Assembly: GCF_000220565.1 (NCBI RefSeq)
Contig: NZ_AFPM01000295.1
Span: forward strand, 1 to 39,564
Origin: Oceanicola sp. S124
GTDB taxonomy: Bacteria > Pseudomonadota > Alphaproteobacteria > Rhodobacterales > Rhodobacteraceae
DNA length: 39,564 nt
Reading direction: 5' to 3'
The notes below the pieces were generated by a model. That model was not told the origin of the DNA. It made no database searches and saw only the letters and a list, made by a program, of their open reading frames with translations. Each line of letters begins with the position of its first letter. Position 1 is the stretch's first letter. The translations under genes were made by a program, and so were the position numbers. This document shows, piece by piece, positions 15,481 through 23,885 of this stretch.

Positions 15481-16152
15481 CTAGACCGGGGCGACGAACT
15501 TCTTCGCCAGCGCCCGGAAGCCTTCGCGCAGCACGGCGTCTTCGGAGGTCTCGGTCACCGGCACGTAGAGGCCCTGCAGCGCCGAGAGATAGGCGCGCGC
15601 CATGGCGCCCTGCCCGATCAGCACGGCCTGCTGCCCCAGCCACAGGCTTTTCGAGCCCGCCATCTCGGCGCCCAGCAGAAGGCCCAGCACCTCGGCCCGG
15701 TTGCCGGCGCGGGCCAGCTCGAAGGGCAGCGCCTCGGCACGGGCCATGGCCTCGTCCAGCCCCTGTGGCACCTCCTCGGCGGCGCCGAGCGCGCGGGCAA
15801 GGCCGGGGGTGGCCGAGATCCGCAGGTGGATCAGCTCTCCGGCCGAGAGGGTGGCCCAGTAGGTGCGGCTGTCGCAGGGCATCACCGCAAGGCCGTCCCA
15901 GTCGGGGTTGAGGGTCTGGAAGCCCAGCAGGCGCAGGCGTTGCGGGGCGGGCAGGTCTTCCAGCGGCGGCAGGTGAAGGCCGTCGGGTGCACGGGCCAGC
16001 TGCGCGGGCAGCAGGTTGCCCGGCAGGCTGTCGGCGGGGACATTGGGCGCACCAACGATCATCCGCGCCTCGGGGGCGCAGTCACGGTCGCGGGTGACGC
16101 CGTCGGGGCCCCAGCAGCGGGCCTCGCCATGTTCCTGTCCGATCCAACTCAT
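15481..16152 (-). CDS. Degenerate 2-dehydro-3-deoxygalactonokinase (DgoK)-like protein
   Basis: A 223-residue protein whose C-terminal two thirds resemble DgoK-type ASKHA kinases: MPCDSRTYWATLSAGELIHLRISATPGLARALG corresponds to the PGTHSKW.../TFMTGELFALL region, and RAEVLGLLLGAEM plus VLIGQGAMARAYLSALQ follow in order. DgoK proteins are about 300 residues and begin with a phosphate-binding DWGTS. Here the N terminus reads MSWIGQEHGEARCW, with E-H-G-E in place of D-W-G-T, and the domain is shortened, so kinase activity looks lost. It follows thiQ: a TTG start overlapping the thiQ stop (16188) would add 12 residues; I chose the ATG. Its place in the thiamine operon suggests co-transcription. 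Family assignment is moderate. Confidence 0.6.
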   Translation of the reverse strand: MSWIGQEHGEARCWGPDGVTRDRDCAPEARMIVGAPNVPADSLPGNLLPAQLARAPDGLHLPPLEDLPAPQRLRLLGFQTLNPDWDGLAVMPCDSRTYWATLSAGELIHLRISATPGLARALGAAEEVPQGLDEAMARAEALPFELARAGNRAEVLGLLLGAEMAGSKSLWLGQQAVLIGQGAMARAYLSALQGLYVPVTETSEDAVLREGFRALAKKFVAPV

Positions 16153-16184
16153 GCGGTCTTGATAGGGCGCGGCACGGGGCGGGG

Positions 16185-16895
16185 TCAATCGAAGTCGCCC
16201 TCGCCGCCCAGATAGGCGCGCAAAGCGGGTGGCGGATCGTCCAGCAGCGCCCGCATCGGCGCCGGAGGCGCGGCGCGGCCCTCGGCCACCAGCACGATCT
16301 GCTCGGCGATGCGTTCGGCGTCGCGGGGGTCATGGGTGACCATCAGCAGGGTGGCGCCGGTTTCGGCGCGCAGCTCGGCGACGAGGCGCAGCATCTCGGC
16401 GCGCAGGGCGGGGCCGAGGGCCGCGAAGGGTTCGTCCAGCAGCATCAGCGGGCGGTCCTGCACGAGGATCCGCGCCAGCGCCGCGCGGCTCTGCTGGCCG
16501 CCGGACAGCTCGGCCGGAGTGCGGGCGCCGTAACCCGCCAGCCCGACACGCTCCAGCGCCTGCGCGACGCGGGCCTGGTCCTGAGCAGACAGCCTGCCGC
16601 GCGGCGAGATGCCAAGCGCGACGTTGCGGCTGACGTCGAGATGGGGAAACAGGTTGCCGTCCTGGAACAGCATGGCCACGGGGCGCTTGCCCGGCGCCAG
16701 CCTGGTCAGATCCTCGCCGCGCCACTGCACCCGGCCGCGCCGGGGCGGCAGAAAGCCCGCGATCCCGGCCAGCAGCGTCGACTTGCCCGCGCCGGAGGGG
16801 CCGATCAGCGCCGCCGAGGTGCCCTCGGGCAGCGAAAAGTCGGCCTCCAGCCGGAAATCGCCCTGTTCCAGCGTCAGGTTCACAAGCTCAAGCAT
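16185..16895 (-). CDS. thiQ: Thiamine ABC transporter, ATP-binding protein
   Basis: ATPase of the ThiBPQ importer for thiamine and its phosphates. The 236-residue protein has Walker A GPSGAGKST, the Q-loop LFQDGNLFPHL, the signature LSGGQQSRAALARIL, Walker B LMLLDEPFAALG and the H-loop MVTHD. The start at 16895 overlaps the end of thiP by 8 bases, as is usual for coupled transporter genes; the frame is open further upstream inside thiP but without family similarity. Expression is expected to be shut down by thiamine pyrophosphate through the riboswitch at the head of the operon. Confidence 0.95.
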   Translation of the reverse strand: MLELVNLTLEQGDFRLEADFSLPEGTSAALIGPSGAGKSTLLAGIAGFLPPRRGRVQWRGEDLTRLAPGKRPVAMLFQDGNLFPHLDVSRNVALGISPRGRLSAQDQARVAQALERVGLAGYGARTPAELSGGQQSRAALARILVQDRPLMLLDEPFAALGPALRAEMLRLVAELRAETGATLLMVTHDPRDAERIAEQIVLVAEGRAAPPAPMRALLDDPPPALRAYLGGEGDFD

Positions 16896-18426
16896 CGCGG
16901 CCTCCCAGCCGGTCGAAGATCCAGAAGACGGTGAAGGAGAGCACCAGCAGCACCAGCGCCGCCCCCGAGGCCGCATCGGTGCGATAGGCCCCCAAGAGGC
17001 GGTACATCAGCAGCGGCAATGTCTCGCGCTCGGGCGAGCCGAAGAGCGCGATCACCCCCAGGTCGCCCATCGAGAGCGCCGCCGCGATCCCCGCGCCGAA
17101 GCCGATGGCGCCGCGCATCCGGGGCAGCAGCAGCCAGCGCAGCCGGGCGAAGCCGGTGAGCCCCAGCGACGAGGCCAGCCGTCCGTGGTCCGCCTCGGCC
17201 CGGGCCCAGGCGGGGGCGATCAGGCGCAGGCAGAAGGGCAGCGCCATCAGCGTGTTGACCACAAGCGTCACTGGCAGCGCCAGCCGCCCCGGCGCGATCA
17301 CCGGGTTGAGGATCAGGAAATAGCCCGTCCCCAGCACCAGTGGCGACAGGGCCAGTGGCAGCAGGCCCAGCCCCTCGGACCAGCGCGCCATGGGGGCCGA
17401 CAGCGCCAGCGACAGCGCCACGGTGCTGAGGGCGCAGCCGAGGCTGACCCCCAGCGAATTGCCGATGGCGGGCCAGATCCGTGCCGGCAAGTCCGCCAGC
17501 CCGCCGATCCCGTCCAGCACCAGCGCCAGCAGCGGCAGCGTCAGGAATAGCCCGGCCAGCAGCAGCCAGGCGGCGTCCAGCCCGCGCCGCCAGCCGCCCG
17601 GCGCATCCCAGCGCAGCATCTCGCGCCCCAGCCCGGTGCCGGATCCGTCCATCCGCGCCAGCCGCAGCGAGACCAGCGCCGCCAGCACCACGATGCCCGA
17701 TTGCATCAGCGCCAGCAGCGCCGCACGGCCCAGGTCGAAGTCGAAGAGGAAGGCCTGGTAGATCGCCAGTTCCAGCGTGGTGGCGCGCGGCCCGCCACCG
17801 AGGATCAGCGCCACCGAGAAACTGCTGAGGCAGATGGCGAAGATCGCCGCCAGGGCGCCCGGTACCACCTGGCGCAGCATCGGCAGCTCGAGCAGGCGGA
17901 ACACCTGGACGGGCGGCAGGTCCAGCGTCGCGGCGAGGCGGAACCGCTCGGCCGGGATCGCGCGCCAGCCCTGCAGCAGCATCCGGGTGGCCAGCGGCAT
18001 GTTGAAGAAGACATGGGCCAGCACGACGCCGTGCAGCCCGTAGATGCGGATCGAGCCGAGGCCGAGCGCGCCCAGCAGGTCATTGACCCAGCCGCGCGCG
18101 CCGAAGACCGCCAGCAGGCCCAGCACGGCGACGGCGACGGGCAGCAGGAAGGGCGCCCCGGTCAGGGTCACGAACAGCCGCCGGCCCGGGAAGCGGCGCC
18201 GCGCCAGCGCGCGCGCCACCGGCAGCGCCGCCAGCACCGAGAGCAGCGCCGAAAGCACGGCCTGCCACAGCGTGAAACGCAGCGCGGCGTACTCGGCCGG
18301 GCCGGGCAAACGCCCCTCGCCCGCCTGCAGGAAGATCACGGCCAGCGGCAGCACCAGCAGCGCGAGGACGGCAAGCCCCCCCGCGCAACCGGCCGCGCGG
18401 CCTATCGGGCCAGCGCGTTCTGCCAT
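16888..18426 (-). CDS. thiP: Thiamine ABC transporter, permease
   Basis: Inner-membrane permease of the thiamine importer, 512 residues with about 12 hydrophobic segments in two homologous halves, each carrying an EAA-like loop (GWRAIPAERFRLAATLDLPPVQVFRLLELP in the first half, ADHGRLASSLGLTGFARLRWLLLP in the second) that docks on ThiQ. The length and fused-permease layout match ThiP. It overlaps thiB upstream by 25 bases and thiQ downstream by 8 bases, indicating tight translational coupling. Codon use and GC match the neighbours. Confidence 0.95.
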   Translation of the reverse strand: MAERAGPIGRAAGCAGGLAVLALLVLPLAVIFLQAGEGRLPGPAEYAALRFTLWQAVLSALLSVLAALPVARALARRRFPGRRLFVTLTGAPFLLPVAVAVLGLLAVFGARGWVNDLLGALGLGSIRIYGLHGVVLAHVFFNMPLATRMLLQGWRAIPAERFRLAATLDLPPVQVFRLLELPMLRQVVPGALAAIFAICLSSFSVALILGGGPRATTLELAIYQAFLFDFDLGRAALLALMQSGIVVLAALVSLRLARMDGSGTGLGREMLRWDAPGGWRRGLDAAWLLLAGLFLTLPLLALVLDGIGGLADLPARIWPAIGNSLGVSLGCALSTVALSLALSAPMARWSEGLGLLPLALSPLVLGTGYFLILNPVIAPGRLALPVTLVVNTLMALPFCLRLIAPAWARAEADHGRLASSLGLTGFARLRWLLLPRMRGAIGFGAGIAAALSMGDLGVIALFGSPERETLPLLMYRLLGAYRTDAASGAALVLLVLSFTVFWIFDRLGGRDA

Positions 18427-19379
18427 TCGGCCAGGGCGCCGTCGCGTTGCGACAGGGCCTCTTCGGGCGCCATCAGCAGCGCCTTGTCCGGAGTCACCAC
18501 CTGGGCAAAGCCCTCGGCCAACCCGCCTTCGGGCAGCACGGCGGGGTACATCCAGTTGGTTTCCGGCAGCACGCCCTGCGCCTCGGCGCCCAGCAGGTAC
18601 TGCAGGAAAGCCTCTGCCAGCTCGGGCTGGTCCGAGCCCGCCAGCCGCCCGGCGATCTCGACCTGCATGTAGTGCCCCTCGTCGAAGGCCACGGCCTCCT
18701 TGCTGTCATCGCCCTCGGCGATGATGTGATAGGCGGGCGAGGTGGTGTAGCTGAGGACCATGTCCGCTTCGCCTTCCAGGAACAGGCCATAGGCCTCGGA
18801 CCAGCCGGGGGTGACGGTGACGATATTGTCCGCCAGCCCCTGCCAGATCTCTTCCGCGCGGTCGCCATAGGCGGCCTTGACCCAGAGCAGCAGCCCCAGC
18901 CCGGGGGTCGAGCTGCGCGGATCCTGGATCACGATGCTGGTGTCCGAGGCGGCCAGCGCCTCGAAGCTGGCCGGGTGGTCCTCGCCGACATTGGCGACGA
19001 AGGCGAAATAGCCCCAGTCGAAGGGCACGAAGGTCTCGTCCGTCCAGTCGATCGGCAGGTCGTAGTCGGCACTGGCCGAGGTCGGCGCGAAGAGCCCCGT
19101 CGCCTGGGCCGAGGCCATCAGCGAGGTGTCCAGCCCGACGACCACGTCAGCGTCCGAGCGAGCGCCCTCAAGCCGGATGCGCGACAGCAGCGCGGCCCCG
19201 TCGCCAACGCCGGTGAAGACGACATCGCAACCGCATTGCGCTTCGAAACCGGCCTCGATCTGCGGCCCGGGGCCCCACTCCGAGGTGAAGGATTCATAGG
19301 TGTAGACGTTCAGAACAGGCGTCTCTGCCACGGCCTGCGTGGCAAGAAGACAACCCGTGGCAAGTGCGAGATGCTTCAC
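18402..19379 (-). CDS. thiB: Thiamine ABC transporter, periplasmic substrate-binding protein
   Basis: Periplasmic binding protein of the ThiBPQ importer (also called TbpA), 325 residues. It has a signal peptide of about 18 residues ending AVA before ETPVLNVYTYESF, a hallmark start of mature ThiB. Other family stretches are FEAQCGCDVVFTGVGDGAALLSRI, VPFDWGYFAFV, IQDPRSSTPGLGLLLW and the late NWMYPA. The start is GTG at 19379 with AGAGGAGGA upstream. The gene is first in the operon and is preceded by a TPP riboswitch. Confidence 0.96.
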   Translation of the reverse strand: MKHLALATGCLLATQAVAETPVLNVYTYESFTSEWGPGPQIEAGFEAQCGCDVVFTGVGDGAALLSRIRLEGARSDADVVVGLDTSLMASAQATGLFAPTSASADYDLPIDWTDETFVPFDWGYFAFVANVGEDHPASFEALAASDTSIVIQDPRSSTPGLGLLLWVKAAYGDRAEEIWQGLADNIVTVTPGWSEAYGLFLEGEADMVLSYTTSPAYHIIAEGDDSKEAVAFDEGHYMQVEIAGRLAGSDQPELAEAFLQYLLGAEAQGVLPETNWMYPAVLPEGGLAEGFAQVVTPDKALLMAPEEALSQRDGALAEWQNALAR

Positions 19380-19448
19380 GGCATCCTCCTCTCTGCGACG
19401 GGCGGAGTACGTTCAGGGACAGCGCCGGGTGCGCCCTTGCTGTCTGAC

Positions 19449-19526
19449 CATCCCTCCGCCGGTATTAACCGGATCAGGTTCAACGGGTTCGCATGACGCA
19501 TCTCAGCCCGAAGGCACCCCGAGGTA
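19449..19526 (-). ncRNA. TPP riboswitch (THI element)
   Basis: On the minus strand the region reads CTCGGGGTGCC, then the TTCGGGCTGAGA that forms the conserved pyrimidine-sensing CUGAGA loop, and later ACCCGTTGAACCTGATCC followed by GGTTAATACCGGCGGAGGGA. The GGGGUGC...CUGAGA and ACC...GAACCUGAUC boxes are the diagnostic conserved parts of the TPP aptamer. About 70 bases separate it from the thiB GTG, room for an expression platform that hides the ribosome binding site or terminates transcription. Binding of thiamine pyrophosphate should repress thiBPQ. Confidence 0.96.
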
Positions 19527-19572
19527 AGGCAGACCCTAGAGCGGCGCGGGAGGGGTTTCAAGGCGGCGCGGA

Positions 19573-20556
19573 TCAGCTTGCCGGGAAGAACAGCCGTCGG
19601 TCGATCCGGCTGTGGGCCAGCCCGCCGGTCGCCTCGATGTACTTCTGCAGCACCAGCGCCGCGACAAGGTCCTCTGTCCGCCGGTCCTTGAACTGCGCAC
19701 ACCAGGCCCTGGCGTTGCGATTGATCCGCGCGACCTCCTCAGGGTGGCTTTCGGCCCAGTCGATCTTCTCGTCCAGGTCCGCGTAGTCCGGACGCAGCCC
19801 GATGAAATGCTCCCCCGGCACCAACCGGCCTTCCATGAACCATGTTTCGAATTCCAGCGGCGGCGACAGGGCGAGCGAGTTCGAGTTCATGATCCACTTC
19901 AGGCTGGTCGCCACGTCATTGCCCTCGGGCGCGAGGATGTAGCGATACTGCAGCTGCTCGGGGATCGTCATCCAGGGCTTCGGCGGCGGCAGGTCGTCGC
20001 GGGCGTTGACCTGACCCACATCGTGGCGCGGGTGATCATGAAGCTGCCGGATCGCAGCAAAGCGGGCGGGCTGACGACGCGGGTCGCCCTGGCGACCGCG
20101 CCAGACGGCAACAGGTCGTTTTTCGGAAAAGGGCCAAGGGTCATCGGGAAAGCGGAAATGCCGCAGCCAGTCCAGCGGCAGCAGCACCGAATTGGCATTG
20201 TCGCCCCGGATGGGTCGGCTCTTAACCAGCGAGGGACGATCGGGAACATAGTCGACGTCTCCGAACAGGCGGTCCAGCCGCATGTCCTTCCCGAAGCCCT
20301 TCGCGACACGCAACAGGTCGAAGTAGTCGAATTCCTTGCCGTCCCGGAAGGACAGGGCCCCAAGTTCGGTACCGGGCAGCCCGTGCCCCCCGGGCGCAAG
20401 CCGGTTGCACCAATGGACGCGCTCCTGCAGCGCGGGCGGCACGTCGGCAAGATCGCAGGGCAGCAGCCGGGACAGCCGACGGGTCGCGACGGGCACCGGC
20501 AGCATCAGGTGACCGAGGGCATTCAGAAGGTAAGCTGGGCGCGCCAGATCAAGCAT
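19573..20556 (-). CDS. Glycosyltransferase family 90 / CAP10-like protein
   Basis: A 327-residue protein of the CAP10/LpsA-like group. The diagnostic C-terminal region is [18 protein letters not shown] (residues 204-221), then [32 protein letters not shown], the donor-sugar-binding part of GT90 enzymes; [17 protein letters not shown] near 149-165 is the other conserved block. Bacterial members are linked to lipopolysaccharide or capsule sugars. No signal peptide or membrane span is evident, which fits a cytosolic enzyme acting on envelope precursors. It stands alone, divergent from aroC, with no polysaccharide cluster nearby. The TPP riboswitch lies just beyond its 3' end on the same strand, so readthrough into the thi leader is possible. 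Confidence 0.82.
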   Translation of the reverse strand: MLDLARPAYLLNALGHLMLPVPVATRRLSRLLPCDLADVPPALQERVHWCNRLAPGGHGLPGTELGALSFRDGKEFDYFDLLRVAKGFGKDMRLDRLFGDVDYVPDRPSLVKSRPIRGDNANSVLLPLDWLRHFRFPDDPWPFSEKRPVAVWRGRQGDPRRQPARFAAIRQLHDHPRHDVGQVNARDDLPPPKPWMTIPEQLQYRYILAPEGNDVATSLKWIMNSNSLALSPPLEFETWFMEGRLVPGEHFIGLRPDYADLDEKIDWAESHPEEVARINRNARAWCAQFKDRRTEDLVAALVLQKYIEATGGLAHSRIDRRLFFPAS

Positions 20557-20689
20557 CGCTCTCCACTCCGGGGGGCGGGTCCCACGCCAGCGCCCTCAGA
20601 ATACAGATGCTATGCAATCGCGTGACCCCGCGCAATTGCGCGCCTCGCCGGGATCGGGTAACCGGAGGGCAACAGCCCCGGAGCCGCCC

Positions 20690-21841
20690 ATGTCTCTCAA
20701 TTCCTTCGGTCATCTCTTCCGCGTCACCACCTGGGGTGAAAGCCACGGTCCCGCCCTGGGCGCCACGGTCGACGGGGTGCCGCCGGGGGTCACGGTCGAT
20801 CCGCAGCTGCTGCAGTTCTGGCTGGACCGGCGCAAGCCGGGGCAGAACAAGTTCACCACGCAGCGCCGCGAGGCCGACGAGGTCGAGATCCTCTCGGGCA
20901 CCTTCGAGGGGCGCACCACCGGCACCCCTGTCCAGCTGATGATCCGCAATACCGACCAGCGCAGCAAGGACTACGGCGACATCGCCGAGAAGTTCCGCCC
21001 CGGCCATGCCGACATCACCTATTTCCAGAAATACGGCATCCGCGACTATCGCGGCGGCGGGCGGTCCTCGGCACGCGAGACGGCGGCCCGGGTGGCGGCC
21101 GGGGGGCTGGCACGGGCAGTGCTGGGCCAGCTGGCGCCCTCGGTCCAGATCCGGGGCTACATGACCCAGGTCGGCCCGCATGGCATCAACCGTGCCGCCT
21201 TCGATGACGCCGAGATCGAGAACAACCCCTTCTGGTCCCCCGATGCCGCCGCCGCCGAGACCTGGGCCGGCTACCTCGACGGGCTGCGCAAGTCGGGCAA
21301 TTCCGTCGGCGCCGTGGTCGAGGTGGTGGCCCGCGGCGTGCCCGCCGGCCTCGGCGCGCCGATCTACGGCAAGCTGGATACCGATCTGGCCGCCGCGATG
21401 ATGTCGATCAACGCCGTGAAGGGCGTCGAAATCGGCGAGGGCATGGCCGCCGCCGCACTGACCGGCGAAGAGAACGCCGACGAGATCTTCCTCGGCAACG
21501 ATGGCCAGCCGGTCTATTCCTCGAACCACGCCGGCGGCATCCTCGGCGGGATCTCGACCGGACAGGAGATCGTGGTGCGCTTCGCGGTGAAGCCGACCAG
21601 CTCGATCCTGCGGCCACGCCAGACGATCACACGGACCGGCGAGGCGACCGAGATCGTCACCAAGGGGCGCCACGACCCCTGCGTCGGCATCCGTGCCGTG
21701 CCCGTGGGCGAAGCGATGATGGCCTGCGTGATCCTCGATCACCTGCTGCTGCACCGGGGCCAGATCGGCAACGCGGGCGGCCGGATCGGACCGCAGGAGG
21801 GAGGCAACCGGGGGGGAGAGGACGAAAGCAAGCTGCCCTAG
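20690..21841 (+). CDS. aroC: Chorismate synthase
   Basis: Final enzyme of the shikimate pathway, converting 5-enolpyruvylshikimate 3-phosphate to chorismate with reduced FMN. Signatures visible are [10 protein letters not shown] (His19), [10 protein letters not shown] with the second catalytic His, [17 protein letters not shown] and [15 protein letters not shown]. At 383 residues it exceeds the usual 360-366; the extra residues are a polar C-terminal tail ([19 protein letters not shown]). The start at 20690 gives the canonical [20 protein letters not shown]; the open frame upstream is not conserved-looking. The AEC transporter gene begins at the very next base after the stop. Confidence 0.97.
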   Translation: MSLNSFGHLFRVTTWGESHGPALGATVDGVPPGVTVDPQLLQFWLDRRKPGQNKFTTQRREADEVEILSGTFEGRTTGTPVQLMIRNTDQRSKDYGDIAEKFRPGHADITYFQKYGIRDYRGGGRSSARETAARVAAGGLARAVLGQLAPSVQIRGYMTQVGPHGINRAAFDDAEIENNPFWSPDAAAAETWAGYLDGLRKSGNSVGAVVEVVARGVPAGLGAPIYGKLDTDLAAAMMSINAVKGVEIGEGMAAAALTGEENADEIFLGNDGQPVYSSNHAGGILGGISTGQEIVVRFAVKPTSSILRPRQTITRTGEATEIVTKGRHDPCVGIRAVPVGEAMMACVILDHLLLHRGQIGNAGGRIGPQEGGNRGGEDESKLP

Positions 21842-22789
21842 ATGCTGGCCATTCTCACCATTACCTTCCCGATTTTCGGCATCATTGCCCTGGGCTATGC
21901 CCTCTGCGGCCTGAAGGTCTTTGACGCGCGCGACATGGGGGTGCTGGGCAAGTTCGTCCTGCTGGTCGCCCTGCCCGCGCTGCTGTTCCACGCCACGGCG
22001 ACGCGCAGTTTCTCGTCGCTGGTCGATCCCGCCTTCCTGACCCTGCTGGTGGCCTCGGCGCTCTGCACCCAGCTGATCACCTGGACCCTGCTGCGTCTGG
22101 GCGGCGTCGGCCCAGGGCGGCGCGCCATCGGCACCATGGGCTCGGCCACGCCGAATTCGGCCTTCCTGTCCTTCCCGATCATGCAGATGGTCTTCCCGAA
22201 CGAGGCCCCCGCCATCCTGGCGATGAACCTGCTGGTCGAGAACTTCCTGCTGAACCCCATCGGGCTGACCATGATCGCCTCGCTCAGGTCCGGAGACGAT
22301 GGCGTCTCTCCGCTGCGGCGGGCCGGAGCCGTTGCCCTGTCGGTGTTGAAACGCCCCTTCATCATCGCCATCATCCTCGGCACCGGCTTCTCGGTCTTCG
22401 CCGTGCCCCTGCCCGAGGCCGCCGATCATATCCTCGACCTGCTGGCGCGCGCCGCCTCGCCGGTGGCGCTGTTCTTCATCGGAGGATCGCTCTACGGGCT
22501 GCCGATGAAGGGCAATATCGGGCTGGCGGGCTTCATCTCGGGGTGCAAGCTGCTGCTGCATCCCGCGGTGGCGACCTGCCTGCTGCTGCTGGCCGGAGCC
22601 CTCGCGCTGCCGCTGCCGCCCGGCAACCTCTATCCGGCGCTGATCCTGTCCAACGCCATGCCGGTCTTCGGCATCTTCCCGATCCTCGCCCAGGGCTCAG
22701 GGCACGAGGGCGCGGCGGCGCTGACCGTGACCATCTCGACCGCCCTGGCCTTCTTGACGCTGACCGTCTTCCTGGCACTGCTGGTCTGA
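21842..22789 (+). CDS. AEC-family (auxin efflux carrier-like) transporter
   Basis: A 315-residue inner-membrane protein with about ten hydrophobic segments in two five-helix repeats. Family features are the opening AILTITFPIFGIIALGYAL, the TPNSAFLSFPIMQMVF of the first crossover, and SNAMPVFGIFPILAQ of the second. AEC proteins of alphaproteobacteria are often malonate or dicarboxylate permeases, but substrate cannot be deduced. Its ATG directly abuts the aroC stop with no gap, so it is very likely co-transcribed and translationally coupled with aroC; a functional link to aromatic synthesis would be speculation. Confidence 0.9.
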   Translation: MLAILTITFPIFGIIALGYALCGLKVFDARDMGVLGKFVLLVALPALLFHATATRSFSSLVDPAFLTLLVASALCTQLITWTLLRLGGVGPGRRAIGTMGSATPNSAFLSFPIMQMVFPNEAPAILAMNLLVENFLLNPIGLTMIASLRSGDDGVSPLRRAGAVALSVLKRPFIIAIILGTGFSVFAVPLPEAADHILDLLARAASPVALFFIGGSLYGLPMKGNIGLAGFISGCKLLLHPAVATCLLLLAGALALPLPPGNLYPALILSNAMPVFGIFPILAQGSGHEGAAALTVTISTALAFLTLTVFLALLV

Positions 22790-22887
22790 CCCCGGTGCGC
22801 CCCGCCTGACGCCTCCGGAGGTCCTATCCCTGGCGGGATCTGGTCGGCGTTTGCCTTATGTTAAGACTATCCTCCCAGCATCTCCCT

Positions 22888-22960
22888 GGGCCGAGGCGGG
22901 ACTCGGCCCGGGGCGGGCCGGGCTCTCTGGCCCGGTCACGGCAGAGCGGGCCAAGCCCGC
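22888..22960 (+). promoter_or_regulatory. Triple-hairpin leader upstream of a small orphan gene
   Basis: Three GC-rich hairpins follow one another: GGGCCGAG/CTCGGCCC (22888-22909), CCGGGC/GCCCGG (22918-22935) and GCGGGC/GCCCGC with a CAA loop (22946-22960). They end 20 bases before the ATG at 22981 and just before its Shine-Dalgarno. They may form a structured 5' leader or a terminator region for the AEC gene. No U-tract follows any of them. Function not known. Confidence 0.5.
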
Positions 22961-22980
22961 CGAACAGGGAGAGGACGGCG

Positions 22981-23364
22981 ATGGATCCTTCGACGCATTG
23001 GGGCAGCCTGCCCTTTCGCCGCAAGACGGCCGAGGTTTTCCGCAAGACGGCGACGGGGCGCCGGACCTCCTTGGGGGCTGCAGCGCGCGGACCGGCGACA
23101 CGGGCCGGCCTGACCCCGGAACGCGACCGCCCGCTGGGTGCTGGGCTGGCGGCGGTGGCCCTGCTGGCGGGGCTGGTCGGACTCAGCTCGGGCTGGTTCG
23201 GGGCGCCGCCGGTGCCCACGACAGGCATCGCCCGCAGCACGCAGGCGCGGCTTGTCGAGCCCCTGCCCCTTCTGCGCAGCGCGCCGCTGCCGGACAAGGC
23301 AGGCGCGCCATCCCCACAGCGCGAGGCCCGGCCAGGCCTGCTTCAGGCCAGCGCGGTGCACTGA
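22981..23364 (+). CDS. Hypothetical small membrane-anchored protein
   Basis: A 127-residue protein that I do not recognise. It begins MDPSTHWGSLPFRRKTAEVF, has a basic N-terminal half, one hydrophobic span (GAGLAAVALLAGLVGLSSGWF, about residues 71-91) and a Pro/Ala-rich tail. With positive charges before the span it would be anchored in the inner membrane with the tail outside. The ATG at 22981 is preceded by GGGAGAGG at suitable distance, the main argument that it is real; the frame is open further upstream through the hairpin leader. It lies alone between the AEC transporter and the convergent thioredoxin gene. Confidence 0.5.
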   Translation: MDPSTHWGSLPFRRKTAEVFRKTATGRRTSLGAAARGPATRAGLTPERDRPLGAGLAAVALLAGLVGLSSGWFGAPPVPTTGIARSTQARLVEPLPLLRSAPLPDKAGAPSPQREARPGLLQASAVH

Positions 23365-23460
23365 GCGCAGGGCACCGCGCCCGGGCGGCGATGCGCCCCT
23401 GTCGGGCAAAGTCGGCACACAGAGGCGCAGCGCCCGCGCCAGTCGTCAGGTCAGATCAGG

Positions 23461-23874
23461 TCAGGTCGCGGTTGCGGCCGTCAGGGCAGTGTCCATCAGC
23501 GCGCGTATCTTCGCCTCGCGCGTGTCTGCCACCAGCCGGCCCAGCTCGTCATTGCCCTTCAGCACCACGAGGGTCGAACGGCGGGGAATCCGCATCCGCG
23601 CCGCCATCTGCGAGCGGCCATAGAGATCCCAGTCGACGTTGATGAAGGTGATGTTCTGCTCGTAGGCCGGGTTTTCGGCCTTCAGCTTGTCCAACACCCG
23701 CTCTTGCGCGGCGCAGGTGGTGCACCAGCTGGCCTTGAAGTCGAGAAACAGCGTCTCGCCAGCGTTCAGGCGTTCGTCCAGCAGGCCCGGCGCATAGTCC
23801 AGCGGCTTGGCGAACGCGCGCAGCGGCAGCAGGGACAGGGCAGCGCCGGTGGCGATGAAATGGCGACGGTTCAT
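23461..23874 (-). CDS. Thioredoxin-fold protein, exported, DsbD-gamma-like
   Basis: A 137-residue periplasmic thioredoxin-like protein. The first 22 residues form a signal peptide with twin arginines (MNRRHFIATGAALSLLPLRAFA). The redox pair is Cys51/Cys54 in FKASWCTTCAAQERVLDKL, which resembles the C-terminal domain of DsbD, and the cis-Pro loop is IPRRSTLVVLKG. It starts 11 bases after the stop of the CcdA-like gene, so it is probably the periplasmic partner that receives electrons through that membrane protein, for protein disulfide reduction, cytochrome c maturation or peroxide repair. Which of these is not shown by the sequence. Confidence 0.9.
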   Translation of the reverse strand: MNRRHFIATGAALSLLPLRAFAKPLDYAPGLLDERLNAGETLFLDFKASWCTTCAAQERVLDKLKAENPAYEQNITFINVDWDLYGRSQMAARMRIPRRSTLVVLKGNDELGRLVADTREAKIRALMDTALTAATAT

Positions 23875-23885
23875 GGGGGCCTCCC

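Noticed and set aside
12187-16215. A very long open frame (about 1342 codons) on the plus strand across the ALDH and deoC genes.
   Set aside because: It is antisense to well-supported genes on the minus strand, has low-complexity Gly/Arg/His-rich composition and no recognisable domain; high GC makes such frames common.
17701-18672. Open frame on the plus strand opposite thiP and the end of thiB.
   Set aside because: Gln/Arg/His-rich shadow translation, overlaps two genes with clear function.
20549-22561. A 670-codon open frame on the minus strand opposite aroC and the AEC gene.
   Set aside because: Antisense shadow of two convincing genes; composition is atypical (Gln/Gly/His/Arg-rich).
22801-22830. 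CCTCCGGAGG palindrome after the AEC gene as a terminator.
   Set aside because: Self-complementary without a loop of workable size and no U-tract; too weak to call.
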